From NCBI GenBank assembly GCA_965227445.1, contig OZ245751.1, positions 3,038,001 through 3,102,000 of the forward strand: a DNA stretch of 64,000 nucleotides, given 5' to 3'. Positions 35,289-45,055 of this stretch are shown one piece after another; position 1 is the stretch's first letter; every line of letters starts with the position of its first letter. The translations under genes were made by a program, and so were the position numbers. The notes below the pieces were generated by a model. The model saw nothing but the letters and a program-made list of their open reading frames with translations. It was not told where the DNA came from and searched no databases. The DNA is from DT-110 sp030148525 (lineage in GTDB: Bacteria; Bacteroidota; Bacteroidia; Chitinophagales; Saprospiraceae).

Positions 35289-36344
35289 TACATAGCCGTA
35301 AATCCAATTAAGCCGATCTTCGGCACGGGACTGCTCGGCCGGGCTAAGTCCCAGGTAATAGCCCTGGTCGAGAAAAGAGTTGTGGTGAAAACCCGCAAAT
35401 AATATCCGCCAGGAAGCAGCCGTATTCCTTTCGCAAAAACCCTGACGGCGGGCGTGTAACAGGATGTATCCCGGATGGTTTTCGTAATCGGTGAGGTCCT
35501 CCAAAAACAGGTAAGGTACATCTACGCCCCTATCCAGCGCCACCGACGGTGGAGTACCGTCCATATTGATGAGAGCGCCTATGCGATCGTCCAGCAGACT
35601 GGCGTACACAATAGCCGCGCCTCCGATGGAATGACCGAAGGCACCCACTTTTTCCAGGTCAAGCCGGCCCTGTAAAAAGGAAGTTTTTGCCAATTGATCC
35701 AAGGCAAACACCACATCCTCCCCCAAGACCTTTTGCCGATCGCCCTTGACCAGTCGGTACTGGTCGGCGGTGATCTCATCCGGGATCGACAGTTCCTTCA
35801 GGCTATCGTGAAACATTTGATTGGAGGGAATGAATCGACTCCCTGCTACATCTAGCACATAAGCACTTTCGTACAAGTGATTCATGCCTATTACTACGTA
35901 CCCTTCACGGGCCAGTCGCTCCGCATAATGAGAGTAATGGCTGAGGTGACCGCCCAGACTAGGTGAAAATACAATGACCGGAAATCCAGCCTTCTGCTGC
36001 AGCAAAGGCGCACCGGGATAGGCCGACAAATGACATTCCCGCAGTCGATCGACCTGCTCGGCAGACCAATAATCGGATGCCTTATCCACCAAATCCAACC
36101 ATGGGTAATAGGAGGCCAATAAACTATCCGCGCCCGGATGTGCTGCCGGGTACCAAATACGCACATTCAATCGGCGATAGTCCCCGTAATGGGGATCTAC
36201 CCGACTGGAATCGACCCAATCCACATCGCGAAGGCCGATCGTTGGGTGGCCCCTTTCCGGAATGGCATCGGTGGGTGATGTACAACCAACGGTGGCCATA
36301 CACAAGAAACACCAGAGTAAGGCGGGGATATACTTTAGGGGCAT
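35289..36344 (-). pseudogene. Lipoprotein PAF-acetylhydrolase-like esterase, 5' part, IS-disrupted
   Basis: About 352 host codons remain; the current frame runs 17 codons into the IS and stops at 35235. The signal peptide has the lipobox TVGC. The alpha/beta hydrolase nucleophile is in GAFGHSIGGAAIVYAS (about 230-245) and the catalytic His in FAGFHHNSFLDQGYY, both like platelet-activating-factor acetylhydrolase. Only the last 35 or so residues are lost, downstream of all catalytic residues, so partial activity is possible. Restored length would be about 387 residues. Confidence 0.82.
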
Positions 36345-36379
36345 CGATCTCTTTATTTTTAGTGATTAGTTTATAACTT

Positions 36380-37147
36380 TTAATTAATAATTTCATCAAC
36401 CCAATCCACATATCGCGATACTCGCGTGTAATACTCCAGCACACCATAAATTCCTTCTACTCCTCCTGAGTTGCGGGTGCTCTGGGCAGAGCTGATCCCG
36501 ACGAGGTATAGAATACCGTCCGCCTCCATAAAGGCAGGACCTCCACTGTCGCCGGGACCGCTGATGCCCTCCAGTCGGGTGATTCGACCTGAGTTCTCCT
36601 TCGGATCATCGAAGGTCCATTTCAACCAGTAATCAGTAGCCTGTTCGACCCGGTTGGTGGCTGCCCGCAGGTAACCGTCATTTCCCTGAATACCTGTTTT
36701 TCCGGTACCGAAGTCTCCCTTTCCCACCACGATGACTTCCTGGTCCAGTTCATTTTCTCCCCGGTAAACCGGAATAATTTCCCCCTTGACAACCGGCTTC
36801 TTCAGCTTTATCAGTGCGATATCAAAGGCCTCATTTTCCAACCACTGAGGATGAAGAAATACCTGCTCTACTTGAAAATGCTGGCCGGAAATGAGCAACG
36901 TATGGGATTTACCTTTTTCCAGTTTATCCTGAATCTCTGTGGCGCAGTGTGCAGCGGTCAGCACCCAGCTGGAATCGATGACCGTTCCGTGTCCATCGGG
37001 GGTATCCTCCCGTAAATTCAGGTAGCAGATGCGCTCCTCAAACTGCTTGCCAAATGATCGATAGGCCGCATCATCCACATCGTGACGGATCACGACGGGT
37101 GGCCACATGCCAATCAGAATAGAAAAAAAGATCAGAGTGGTTTTCAT
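36380..37147 (-). CDS. Secreted trypsin-like serine protease (S1 family)
   Basis: The 255-residue protein has a signal-like N-terminus and the S1 triad: His in VLTAAHC (about 67), Asp in DIALIKL (about 113) and Ser in GPGDSGGPAF (about 202). YLVGISS and GVLEYYTRVSRYVDWVDEII close the fold as in trypsins. It is likely exported to the periplasm or beyond. Its stop codon (AAT TAA) lies in an AT-rich repeat. It is upstream of the disrupted hydrolase gene on the same strand. Confidence 0.85.
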   Translation of the reverse strand: MKTTLIFFSILIGMWPPVVIRHDVDDAAYRSFGKQFEERICYLNLREDTPDGHGTVIDSSWVLTAAHCATEIQDKLEKGKSHTLLISGQHFQVEQVFLHPQWLENEAFDIALIKLKKPVVKGEIIPVYRGENELDQEVIVVGKGDFGTGKTGIQGNDGYLRAATNRVEQATDYWLKWTFDDPKENSGRITRLEGISGPGDSGGPAFMEADGILYLVGISSAQSTRNSGGVEGIYGVLEYYTRVSRYVDWVDEIIN

Positions 37148-37159
37148 GTGGGTGATTTT

Positions 37160-37236
37160 AAATTACTAATTTTTAGTTTTTAATGATTTAGCCATCTCAA
37201 AATTAATTAATAACTAAACATTAAAAATTAATAATT
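37160..37236. repeat. AT-rich inverted repeat
   Basis: TACTAATTTTTAGTTTTTAA faces AACATTAAAAATTAATAATT across a GC-richer centre between the protease and DJ-1-like genes. Confidence 0.6.
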
Positions 37237-37264
37237 ATTCCCTACTTCCATGGCCGCCGAAGCA

Positions 37265-38365
37265 CTAGCGTAGGTTGCCGACTTCAAGAAGTCGTATCAT
37301 CTCCTCCGCCAACTGCGCACAACTGGCCGGATTCTGACCGGTAACCAGACGTCCGTCGACTACTACGTGGGGCTGGCCGGGCGCTGCACCGGAGAATTTG
37401 GCTCCCCGCTCTTTGAGTTTGCTTTCCAGCAAAAAGGGCAAGACCTCGCGTTTGCGGTCCAGGTTGCCCTCTTCCGCATTAGTGAAGGCGCTGACCTCTT
37501 TACCGTCGACCAGATAATTGCCGCCCGAAAGTTTTACATCGACCAATCCGGCGGGACCGTGGCACACCGCAGCAACCACCCCCTGCTGATCCTCGTACAT
37601 AGCGCGAATGATTTCCCGGGTACCTTCATCGGCAGGTAGGTCAAACATGGCGCCCGATCCGCCGGCCAGGTATAGGCCGTCGTAGGCAGCAACATCGACC
37701 GCTTCGGGCGACAAACTGCGTTTTAACTTACTATTCAATTTGTGGTCGTAGAAATTGCTGCGTTGCAGCGGGTCCTGCAGATCGACGTAATGAACGGGTA
37801 CCATGCCCCCCTCCGGGCTCACAAAATCAATCTCGTAGCCTGCCTTCGACAGGCGATCATAGGGTTCAACGATCTCGCCAAAGTGGGCTCCGGTGGTATA
37901 ACCGGTCTCCCCGTAGGTATCAGCACTTGATACCACAAACAGCAATTTCCCTTTGCGCTGATAGGGTTCATTGGTATAGGACTTCTGAATGATCTTCCAG
38001 CCGTCGTGCAGGCGGAGGAGTAAGATGTAATCGGTAAAACGACGGTCGCCCATGTCGATCTCCACAATGGCGGAGGCCGCATTGTTGACCACGTCAATGG
38101 AAACGATGTGGCCCTGGCGGCCCGTCTCCCGGCCGGGTTTGAAATAGCCAATGTAGGTATCAATGGGTATCCGGCGGATAGAATCCCCCTGCCCCACCGT
38201 GTACAGGGCGGCCATCGGGTGAAAAGCATTGCGTAGCCGATCGAGTTCCCCGTGAGCGGTTCCTTCGATATAATCCATTACCGCGGCCTTAGCGCCGGCG
38301 TAATTATCCTGTGGCATGGCAACCAGAGTGAGGCTGCTGAGCAGCAAACAAAACATCCATTTCAT
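37265..38365 (-). CDS. NTF2-like / DJ-1-PfpI fusion protein, secreted
   Basis: In this 366-residue protein a signal peptide (LLLSSLTLVAM) is followed by an NTF2/lumazine-binding-like domain (residues about 20-135, GKAAVMDYIEGTAHGELDRLRNAFHP...DGWKIIQKSYTNEP). A DJ-1/PfpI domain of Hsp31 type follows (about 140-365), with the nucleophile-elbow Cys in VVAAVCHGPAGLVD and a Glu in FVSPEGG. Both domains occur alone in many bacteria; the fusion is unusual. Hsp31-type proteins are chaperones, glyoxalases or deglycases, and the activity here cannot be chosen. The start is the ATG at 38365; an upstream in-frame ATG at 38392 would precede the signal peptide. Confidence 0.8.
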   Translation of the reverse strand: MKWMFCLLLSSLTLVAMPQDNYAGAKAAVMDYIEGTAHGELDRLRNAFHPMAALYTVGQGDSIRRIPIDTYIGYFKPGRETGRQGHIVSIDVVNNAASAIVEIDMGDRRFTDYILLLRLHDGWKIIQKSYTNEPYQRKGKLLFVVSSADTYGETGYTTGAHFGEIVEPYDRLSKAGYEIDFVSPEGGMVPVHYVDLQDPLQRSNFYDHKLNSKLKRSLSPEAVDVAAYDGLYLAGGSGAMFDLPADEGTREIIRAMYEDQQGVVAAVCHGPAGLVDVKLSGGNYLVDGKEVSAFTNAEEGNLDRKREVLPFLLESKLKERGAKFSGAAPGQPHVVVDGRLVTGQNPASCAQLAEEMIRLLEVGNLR

Positions 38366-38488
38366 AATGCAAACAGTTTGGGTGAAATCCAATAGGTCCC
38401 CAAACTACCGGAAAAGACCTTTGGCGGGCTACAGGATCATAATCCCGAACTCCGGATTTATAATTCCGAAAAAATGACCACCTGACTA

Positions 38489-39497
38489 TCAATCACTTAG
38501 CTGTTTACGATAGGCGGCCGGAGTTTGGCCGGTGATCTCCTTAAAAGCGGCGTAAAAGGTGGAAGTCGCATTAAAGCCACACTCGTAGGCGATAGCTTCG
38601 ACCGTCAGATGCGGGTCCCCGGCCAGCTTTTCACGGGCTTCCCGGATGCGGTAGCCATTAATAAACCGGGAGAAGCTGACCCCCATCTGCCGGTTCAGAA
38701 AATCGGATAGTTGATGGGGCGTAAGTCCGGCGGCAGCCGCTAGTTCAGGCATGGAGAGATTGGGATCGCGGTAGCGATTTTTGCCCGTAAGGGCCTCTTC
38801 CAGCCGCTTCTGTATGTCCTGACGCTCCGCTTCGGGTAATTTAGGTTTCTTGCGCCGGCGCCGGCCGGAAGACCTCAACGACCAAGATCCAGATGAGCAT
38901 ATACACCACGAAGGTAAACAGCAGCGCACCTACAATGTAGGAGGTCCAGCTACTGGTTACGTAAGCCAGCCAGACTAAGAAAACACCAGTGACTACACTC
39001 AGGGTCCAGCGTGGATCTTTCAGGTTTTGCTTTCGCAAAAAACGGACCCAGGTAACGACCAGACTCATTGCAGCGTACACTCCCCACTGCAAATAAATGC
39101 CCCAGATAATATCCTGCCAAAGCGCCCGGTCCATCCGGTAGGAAATACCCAACTCCGCGAACAAGCCGAGTCCGATGACCGGCAACAAATGTATAAGCAA
39201 GGTGGGCCGGAAACGGTCACTACCCGCCACCTGGGATTGCAAAAAATACCAGACCAGCGGACCAATGGCCAGGCACCCCATCAGGCCCAGGTGAATGTAT
39301 CCTTCGCTCAGGGAGCGGTTGAAAAAGAGAAATACGGATTTGCCAATGCGAATGCTCAATGCCAGCATCAGCAGCCCCAGGTAAAGGTTGGTAAAGCGGC
39401 GACGGCTTCCGCCAAACAGGAAGTACAAGGTGAGCAGGGTGGCGTTAAATACACCCAGTGCACTAAAGAAGAAGAGTAATTCCCGGGAGAAATCCAT
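38489..39497 (-). pseudogene. AraC-family membrane regulator, frameshifted
   Basis: Two frames make one typical Bacteroidota regulator. The N-terminal frame (38841-39497, 218 residues) has about seven transmembrane helices and ends VEVFRPAPAQET. The C-terminal frame (38489 to about 38870) begins RRRRKKPKLPEAE and holds an AraC helix-turn-helix (LSMPELAAAAGLTPHQLSDFLN, then AIAYECGFNATSTFYAAFKEITG). The switch falls in a GC-rich run (CCGGCCGGCGCCGGCGC); removing one CCGG restores VEVFRRRRKKPKL. It could be a real mutation, phase variation or sequencing error. Confidence 0.78.
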
Positions 39498-39508
39498 TGG
39501 TACTTTTT

Positions 39509-39581
39509 GTAATTTTTAATTATTAATTTTTAGTTTTTAATGGAAAGCATTCAAATTAAAAATTAAACACTAAAAATTATC
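39509..39581. repeat. AT-rich inverted repeat abutting the yicG-like stop
   Basis: It is near-identical to the unit at 33366, with a GCTTTCC-type centre; it begins immediately after the TGA of the next gene upstream on the minus strand. Confidence 0.7.
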
Positions 39582-40215
39582 AACTAACCACATCGTCTGC
39601 CGTGGCACGTGATCCATCCAGCGCCGGCAAGCTCCAATGAAACCGCACTGCAAATATCCGTAAAAGTATGATGAATACCACCGTACTCACGATGGCCACA
39701 TTTTCCACCACTCCGAAGTAGGTCAGACTGACGTAGAGGGTACCACCGGCCAGGCAAGCGGTGGCGTAGATCTCTTTGCGAAAGATCAAAGGTACCGTAT
39801 TACATAAAGTATCCCGCACCACCCCACCAAAGACAGCCGACACCACTCCCATTAATACCGCCACGGGTATCGATAATCCGGCCTCTAAGGTCTTGGTCAA
39901 TCCCAGGATGGTGAACAGGCCAATCCCGATCGAGTCAAACAGGAACATGGTGCGACGTAACCTTCGCACCGCCCCCCGGAAAAAGTAAGCCACCAGGGAT
40001 CCCGCCAGGATAACGATGAGGTAGTTTCCATCCTGCATCCAGCCCACCGGGGTACTGCCGATCATCATGTCGCGCAGGGTACCGCCGCCCACGGCCGTTA
40101 CCAGCGCAATAACCAGCCCGCCAAACCAGTCGAGCCGGTTACGCGTAGCCGTGAGGATTCCACTGATCGCAAAGACAAAGGTTCCGGCCAGGTCAAATAC
40201 GTAGATGATCGACAT
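39580..40215 (-). CDS. TRIC-type/UPF0126 membrane protein (YicG-like)
   Basis: The 211-residue protein has seven transmembrane helices in two internal repeats. Each carries the family glycine motif: TAVGGGTLRDMMIG near residue 45 and AVFGGVVRDTLCN near 130. Bacterial members are related to trimeric intracellular cation channels; some have been linked to glycine uptake. No partner gene is adjacent. Confidence 0.88.
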   Translation of the reverse strand: MSIIYVFDLAGTFVFAISGILTATRNRLDWFGGLVIALVTAVGGGTLRDMMIGSTPVGWMQDGNYLIVILAGSLVAYFFRGAVRRLRRTMFLFDSIGIGLFTILGLTKTLEAGLSIPVAVLMGVVSAVFGGVVRDTLCNTVPLIFRKEIYATACLAGGTLYVSLTYFGVVENVAIVSTVVFIILLRIFAVRFHWSLPALDGSRATADDVVS

Positions 40216-40591
40216 GCTGTTCGATTTTCGCCAAAGGTAAGTATCCCTGGCCAGTTCGTAAAGCCCATATCCTCGCGGTCAAGATCGATATCACTGATTG
40301 CTACTTAGAGCGTGCATATTTGTTTTGATATTGGGTATTGAAATAATTTTGAATTTTTGATTTTGAATTTTGAATTATTCGATTGAGATCCCGGAAGTTC
40401 GTTGGTCTCGGCTATTCGCCAGGTTTAATTTTGAATTTTTGATTTTGAATTTTGAATTGATTCGTTGCCGGGCCCCAAAGTCCGGTGGCTTCGGCTATTC
40501 GCCATTGCGATGAGGTTAAATCCAACATTCGAAATCCGAAATTCTCAGTGCCCTAAGTGCCTGAGTGGTTCATTTCTTTCCGTTCACGGTA
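40216..40591. other. Spacer with dispersed TTTTGAATT repeat
   Basis: No gene. It holds two copies of a diverged repeat (40345-40423 and 40425-40570). Each begins with TTTTGAATT units followed by a segment with GGCTATTCGCCA; the second adds ATCCAACATTC and CCCTAAGTGCCTGAGTGGTT. The second copy resembles 57293-57434. Confidence 0.6.
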
Positions 40592-41446
40592 TTAAAAACA
40601 CGCATCCGGAATTTTCTCTAGTTCGTTCTTGAAGACTTCGTATTTGGTCAGGTTTTGATGGCGCCAATCGGCACCAAAGAAACGCTCCGCCTGGGTTTCA
40701 GTCAGGACCGCCGAATACAGGTTTTGGCGAAAGCCATCAACCGAACCATGGATAAATCGCCAGCCGAAAAAGTCAAAAAAGGCCCCCGGCGTATTGGTTT
40801 CCAGGATGTTTTCTGTAGTCAACTCTTTATTCTGTACCCGAATGATGCGGGGTTCCCAAAAGGTGTAGAACTGGCAGGCCTGGACTACGCCCTTAATGTT
40901 TTTGAACCCATTCAATTGCCGCATTTGCTGCTCCGGAGTTGCTCCGAAATACCCGTCAAAACTCATGACGCTGTAATCCTGCGAGCGAAAAGTACGTCCC
41001 AGGCGGTATTTTTGCTCGCTGTCGGGAACCATAGTATCAAAACTGGTCTCGTAACGCAGGTAGAGTGCTGCCAGAGCGGTGGTCAGAATGCCAATGGTCA
41101 GACAAACGTAATTGATCAGATTGTAAAATCGCCTTCGCCGCAGATTTCGTAAGGCCACCTTCATATAATTTGGCAGCAGAAATAAAAAGCTATTTCGCCG
41201 TACCGAGTACCATGGATACGGATTGTTCACCCGGGTCATAGTCCGGGATGTCTCTCCCGGATTGGGCATCACCTTTTGGGTAGCTTCCGCAAAAGCCTGT
41301 TCCGGGGCTAACCCCTTGATCAGGTATTCATCGTACCGATCTTCCAGATTACTCTGCAATTCATCGATAAAACCCGGCTCAAACGAGCGGTAGGTACGTA
41401 GGCTTTTAGGCCAATCCGCAATGGCTTGGTCTATATTAAATGGCAT
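40592..41446 (-). pseudogene. ABC transporter permease (permease-prefix/MacB type), truncated
   Basis: Only 284 residues of an expected protein of roughly 800 remain. The N-terminal cytosolic prefix domain (residues about 1-75) is followed by KVALRNLRRRRFYNLINYVCLTIGIL, which starts the first transmembrane helix, and part of the MacB-like periplasmic domain. Homology stops near ERFFGADWRHQNL; the last 15 residues (ending KIPDACF) look unrelated. It is part of a decayed efflux operon with padR and the chimera at 42123. Confidence 0.75.
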
Positions 41447-41448
41447 TA

Positions 41449-41511
41449 TTAATTCTGAGTTTTTAATTATTAATTTTTAATTAGGTCATAGACTAATAAT
41501 TAAAAATTATA
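41449..41511. repeat. AT-rich inverted repeat
   Basis: TTTTTAATTATTAATTTTTAA and its near-complement lie between padR and the truncated permease gene. Confidence 0.55.
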
Positions 41512-41744
41512 CATTCCTGAACCTTGAACACGCTTCCGACTTCCGACTTCCGACCTCCCTCGTACCCTCACCCTTGGTCCCTCTCCCGTCTCCGGAAAAT
41601 TGAGCACTCGCGGTCCACTTCAATGTTGGGGCAGAGGGAGATTCGAGCATCGGGTATAGGAGGTTTTCATGTTTATTATTTCAATCTTCAGCTTTACTTC
41701 CGACCTCCGATTTAAGGTAAACCTCATACCTCAAACCTCATACC

Positions 41745-42098
41745 TCAAACCTGTTCTGGTACATACGGCGCATCCGACATCCCCCAAAGCTTGGCGAAGA
41801 CGCGATTGACCCGAAGCCATTGCTGGCGCTCTCTTTCAAGGCGTTCTTCACCGGTTTTTGTGATTTCGTAGTATTTCCGTTTGCGTCCGCTTTCCGTTTT
41901 CACCCATTGGGACTGGATAAGTTGCTCCTTTTCCATCCGGCTGAGCACGGGATATAACATGGCATCGGTCCAACTGAGTTCACCTTCCGAAAGGCGCTCC
42001 ACTTCCTTGATGATCTGGTATCCGTAGTTGGTCCCGTATGACAAAATGGACAAGACAAGTGATTTGGTAGTCGCTGCTACGAGTGCTTTAGTAGCCAT
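41745..42098 (-). CDS. PadR-family transcriptional regulator
   Basis: The 117-residue winged-helix protein has LVLSILSYGTNYGYQIIKEVERLSEGELSWTDAMLYPVLSRMEKEQLI, the PadR core, then ESGRKRKYYEITKTGEERL for the wing. In Bacteroidota such genes precede permease-prefix ABC transporter genes and usually repress them. Its targets here are broken. The stop lies inside a GGTTTGAGGTATGAGG heptamer array (CAG GTT TGA). Confidence 0.88.
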   Translation of the reverse strand: MATKALVAATTKSLVLSILSYGTNYGYQIIKEVERLSEGELSWTDAMLYPVLSRMEKEQLIQSQWVKTESGRKRKYYEITKTGEERLERERQQWLRVNRVFAKLWGMSDAPYVPEQV

Positions 42099-42122
42099 AA
42101 TTCTTCGTTTTTTGAGGAACCC

Positions 42123-42581
42123 CTATTGTTTTTGCAAAAAGGACTGTTCTGATATTAAGGTTTTGCCATCGAATAACTCAACGATCCGCTGGGCTTCTTA
42201 GGCATCTTTTCTGGAGTGGGTGACCATGACGATCGTCGAACCACGTCCGTGCAGGTATTTCAACTTATTCATGACGATCGCACTGTTCTCTGAATCGAGG
42301 TTACCCGTGGGCTCGTCGGCCAGGATCTGCTCTACCGTCCCGGGAACTTTTACGTCCAGCAAGAAACTGGTCCGGGGCTGAAATTGACCGGTTACGTTGA
42401 TGTACTCGTAAAAAGGGGCCTCCACCACCGGGGTAATAGATACCCGCTGGCGATCCACTGTTACGCTGGAGGCATACGAACTCGTACTTACCAGATAGCC
42501 AATGGCAGCAAGTCCCAGTAGCACCAGGCTGCCAATAGTCCACTTTGCCCACGGTCGTTTTTTAGTGCGTTTTGTATCCAT
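42123..42581 (-). pseudogene. Chimeric remnant: HlyD-type adaptor N-terminus joined to ABC ATPase C-terminus
   Basis: Residues 1 to about 80 (MDTKRTKKRPWAKWTIGSLV, membrane anchor, then VEAPFYEYINVTGQFQPRTSFLLDVKVPGTVEQI) are the start of a periplasmic adaptor. The sequence then switches without a break to LADEPTGNLDSENS, the Walker B/D-loop of a LolD/MacB-type ATPase, and TIVMVTHSRKDA with the H-loop His. TAA at 42198 stops it, but the frame continues as EAQRIVELFDGKTLISEQ, the natural ATPase tail, to a TAG at 42123. A deletion fused two operon genes and a nonsense mutation followed. Confidence 0.8.
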
Positions 42582-42699
42582 TTTACCTAATAGTGTTATG
42601 CAATACACAAACACCTAACGATACAAGGTATAAAAGGTTGAAAAATCCTGCACTTTCTTAAAAAAATGTCGGACTTTCAGGGCACCTAACAACAAAACT

Positions 42700-44934
42700 A
42701 TGAACCGAATTACCCTCCTATTAATGGCGGTGGTCCTCGTGGCCAGCTGCCGTACCGAATCCGTGGATACCGTCGATGTCTCCACCCTTTCCGAAGATGA
42801 ACGCATGGACTACCGGGCCGACCGCACCGAGATCATCCGCGATGATTTCGGGGTTCCCCATATTTACGGCAAGACCGATGCCGATGCCGTGTTCGGAATG
42901 CTGTACGCTCAGTGTGAAGATGATTTCCCGCGCGTCGAGCGAAATTATACCTGGGCGATTGGCCGACTGGCCGAAGTTGAAGGCGAGGAAGCGCTATACA
43001 GCGACTTGCGTGCCCGCCTCTACATGACGCGCGAAGAGGCTATGGCTGCCTATCAAGAGGCTCCAGAATGGCTGCAGGAATTATGCGTTGCCTTTGCCGA
43101 CGGCATCAACTACTACCTGAAAACCCATCCGGAGGTGGAGCCCAAGCTGCTCACCCACTTCGAACCCTGGATGCCCATGTATTTCAGCGAAGGCTCTATC
43201 GGTGGTGATATCGAACGGGTATCCACGCGCCGCATCCGGTCATTTTATGATCAGGCTTCCGCCAAAAGAATGAGCTCCGTCTACGATGGGTTGCTGCGAC
43301 TCTCCGATGATGAGCCCCGTGGGTCCAACGGCTTTGCCATCGCCGGCGAAAAAACAGCCTCCGGAAATGCCATGCTGCTCATCAATCCGCACACCTCTTT
43401 CTTCTTCCGTGGCGAGGTACACATGGTCAGCGAGGAAGGCCTCAATGCATACGGAGCAGTTACCTGGGGGCAGTTTTTCATCTACCAGGGCTTTAATGAG
43501 CACAACGGCTGGATGCACACCTCTACCGGTACCGATATCATCGATGAATTTGAAGAGACCATTATGACCGGCCCTGACGGTGGTAAAAAATACGTATTCG
43601 GTGAAGAGCAACGCGCGGTGGACAGTACGGAAGTTACCCTCTCCTACTCCACTCCCGACGGTCCACAGGAACGCTCCTTTACCATCTACCGCACCCACCA
43701 TGGCCCCATCACCCACGCCAACGAGGATAAGTGGGTAGCTACCCGGATCATGTGGGACCCGGTGAATGCCCTCATTCAGTCTTATACCCGCACCAAGACC
43801 ACCGATCACCAGGAGTTTAAAGAGATGATGAATATCCGCCGCAACTCCTCCAACAATACCGTATATGCCGATGCGGATGGAACTATTGCCTATTACCATG
43901 GCAACTTTATCCCCAAGCGAGATACCAGTTTTGATTACTCCCAACCGGTCGACGGCAGCAACCCCGCCACTGATTGGCAGGGGCTGCACACGGTCGATGA
44001 GAACATCTTAGTGGTCAATCCCGACAATGGCTGGATCCAAAACTGTAATTCAACCCCCTACACTTCAGCTGCTGAAAATAGTCCGAAGCGCAGCAATTAC
44101 CCGTACTACATGGCCAATTACCCGGAGAACTTCCGGGGCATCCACGCCATTGATCTGCTCGAAGATGCCAACAACCTGACCCTCGATGGACTTTTGGATC
44201 TGGCGTACGACCCCTACCTCCCTGCCATGGATGTGGCCGTTTCCGGTCTGAAAGATGCCTACACTACCAGGCCCGATCAGCCCCAGCGGGTAAAACAGGC
44301 CATGGAACTGCTCAACGATTGGGACTATACAGTATCTAAAGAATCCATGGCCATGACGATTGCCTTCTATTACATCAATACCTATTACCGTTCCGGCCTC
44401 GTTCCCAGCAAAGATTCCTACGTCGATCGCATTGAATACATGCGAACCGATGCCCCCATGCAGGAACGCCTCGATCAACTCGACGAAGCGCTGGCCAATC
44501 TCACCGAAGACTTTGGCAGCACGGAAGTACCCTGGGGCGAAGTAAACCGCTACCAGCGCCTCGACGGGTCCATCGATCAGCAGTTCGACGACAGTAAGCC
44601 CAGCATCCCGGTTGGTATGGCCTCCGGCCGCTACGGAGCCCTGGCCTCCTTCGGAGCCCGTCGCGGGGAGGATACCAAGCGTATCTACGGGGTGGCCGGT
44701 AATAGTTTTGTAGCCGTCGTGGAATTCGGCGACAAGGTAAAAGCCAAAACGATGCTGGCCGGCGGTCAAAGCGGTGATCCCGACTCGCCCCACTTTGACG
44801 ACCAGGCCCAACGCTACGCCGATCGCCAGTTCAAGGATGCAGCCTACTACCGCGAAGAGGTGGAAGCACGCGCGCAGGCGACCTATCGGCCGGGCAAGGT
44901 GCGCGATCCTTCTCCGGCCGATGAAGCCCAATAG
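42700..44934 (+). CDS. Penicillin acylase family lipoprotein (S45 Ntn hydrolase)
   Basis: In this 744-residue protein the lipobox VASC anchors the protein. The alpha region (IIRDDFGVPHIYGKTDADAVFGMLYAQCEDDFPRVERN) and the autocatalytic site PRGSNGFAI with Ser near 209 are present. NPHTSFFFRGEVHMVSEEG, a downstream HGPI and NNTVYADADGTIAYYHGNF fit the beta chain. Members hydrolyse amide side chains, including penicillins, cephalosporin precursors or acyl-homoserine lactones; the natural substrate here is unknown. It is transcribed divergently from the decayed efflux operon. Confidence 0.85.
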   Translation: MNRITLLLMAVVLVASCRTESVDTVDVSTLSEDERMDYRADRTEIIRDDFGVPHIYGKTDADAVFGMLYAQCEDDFPRVERNYTWAIGRLAEVEGEEALYSDLRARLYMTREEAMAAYQEAPEWLQELCVAFADGINYYLKTHPEVEPKLLTHFEPWMPMYFSEGSIGGDIERVSTRRIRSFYDQASAKRMSSVYDGLLRLSDDEPRGSNGFAIAGEKTASGNAMLLINPHTSFFFRGEVHMVSEEGLNAYGAVTWGQFFIYQGFNEHNGWMHTSTGTDIIDEFEETIMTGPDGGKKYVFGEEQRAVDSTEVTLSYSTPDGPQERSFTIYRTHHGPITHANEDKWVATRIMWDPVNALIQSYTRTKTTDHQEFKEMMNIRRNSSNNTVYADADGTIAYYHGNFIPKRDTSFDYSQPVDGSNPATDWQGLHTVDENILVVNPDNGWIQNCNSTPYTSAAENSPKRSNYPYYMANYPENFRGIHAIDLLEDANNLTLDGLLDLAYDPYLPAMDVAVSGLKDAYTTRPDQPQRVKQAMELLNDWDYTVSKESMAMTIAFYYINTYYRSGLVPSKDSYVDRIEYMRTDAPMQERLDQLDEALANLTEDFGSTEVPWGEVNRYQRLDGSIDQQFDDSKPSIPVGMASGRYGALASFGARRGEDTKRIYGVAGNSFVAVVEFGDKVKAKTMLAGGQSGDPDSPHFDDQAQRYADRQFKDAAYYREEVEARAQATYRPGKVRDPSPADEAQ

Positions 44935-45055
44935 GGCGAAAGGTAGGCTGGATCGCGACTGAGGTGACTACAGGGACTAATGTGACTTGAGAGATTTATC
45001 CTGCTCCTGGCTACTTTTGATGTGCTCAAGTCAGGTACTTCGCGCTTTATTGCTT

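Noticed and set aside
40308..40330. AGAGCGTG sequence resembling the end of the 163-bp element
   Set aside because: Only eight bases match and there is no second end within range.
44894..44920. GCGCGATCC stretch resembling a REP near the penicillin acylase stop
   Set aside because: It is coding sequence and lacks the second arm of the palindrome.
43240..44931. Two antisense frames of 249 and 288 codons within the penicillin acylase gene
   Set aside because: They mirror GC-rich codon use of the sense gene, which has a lipobox and the Ntn Ser motif; no domain is seen in the antisense products.
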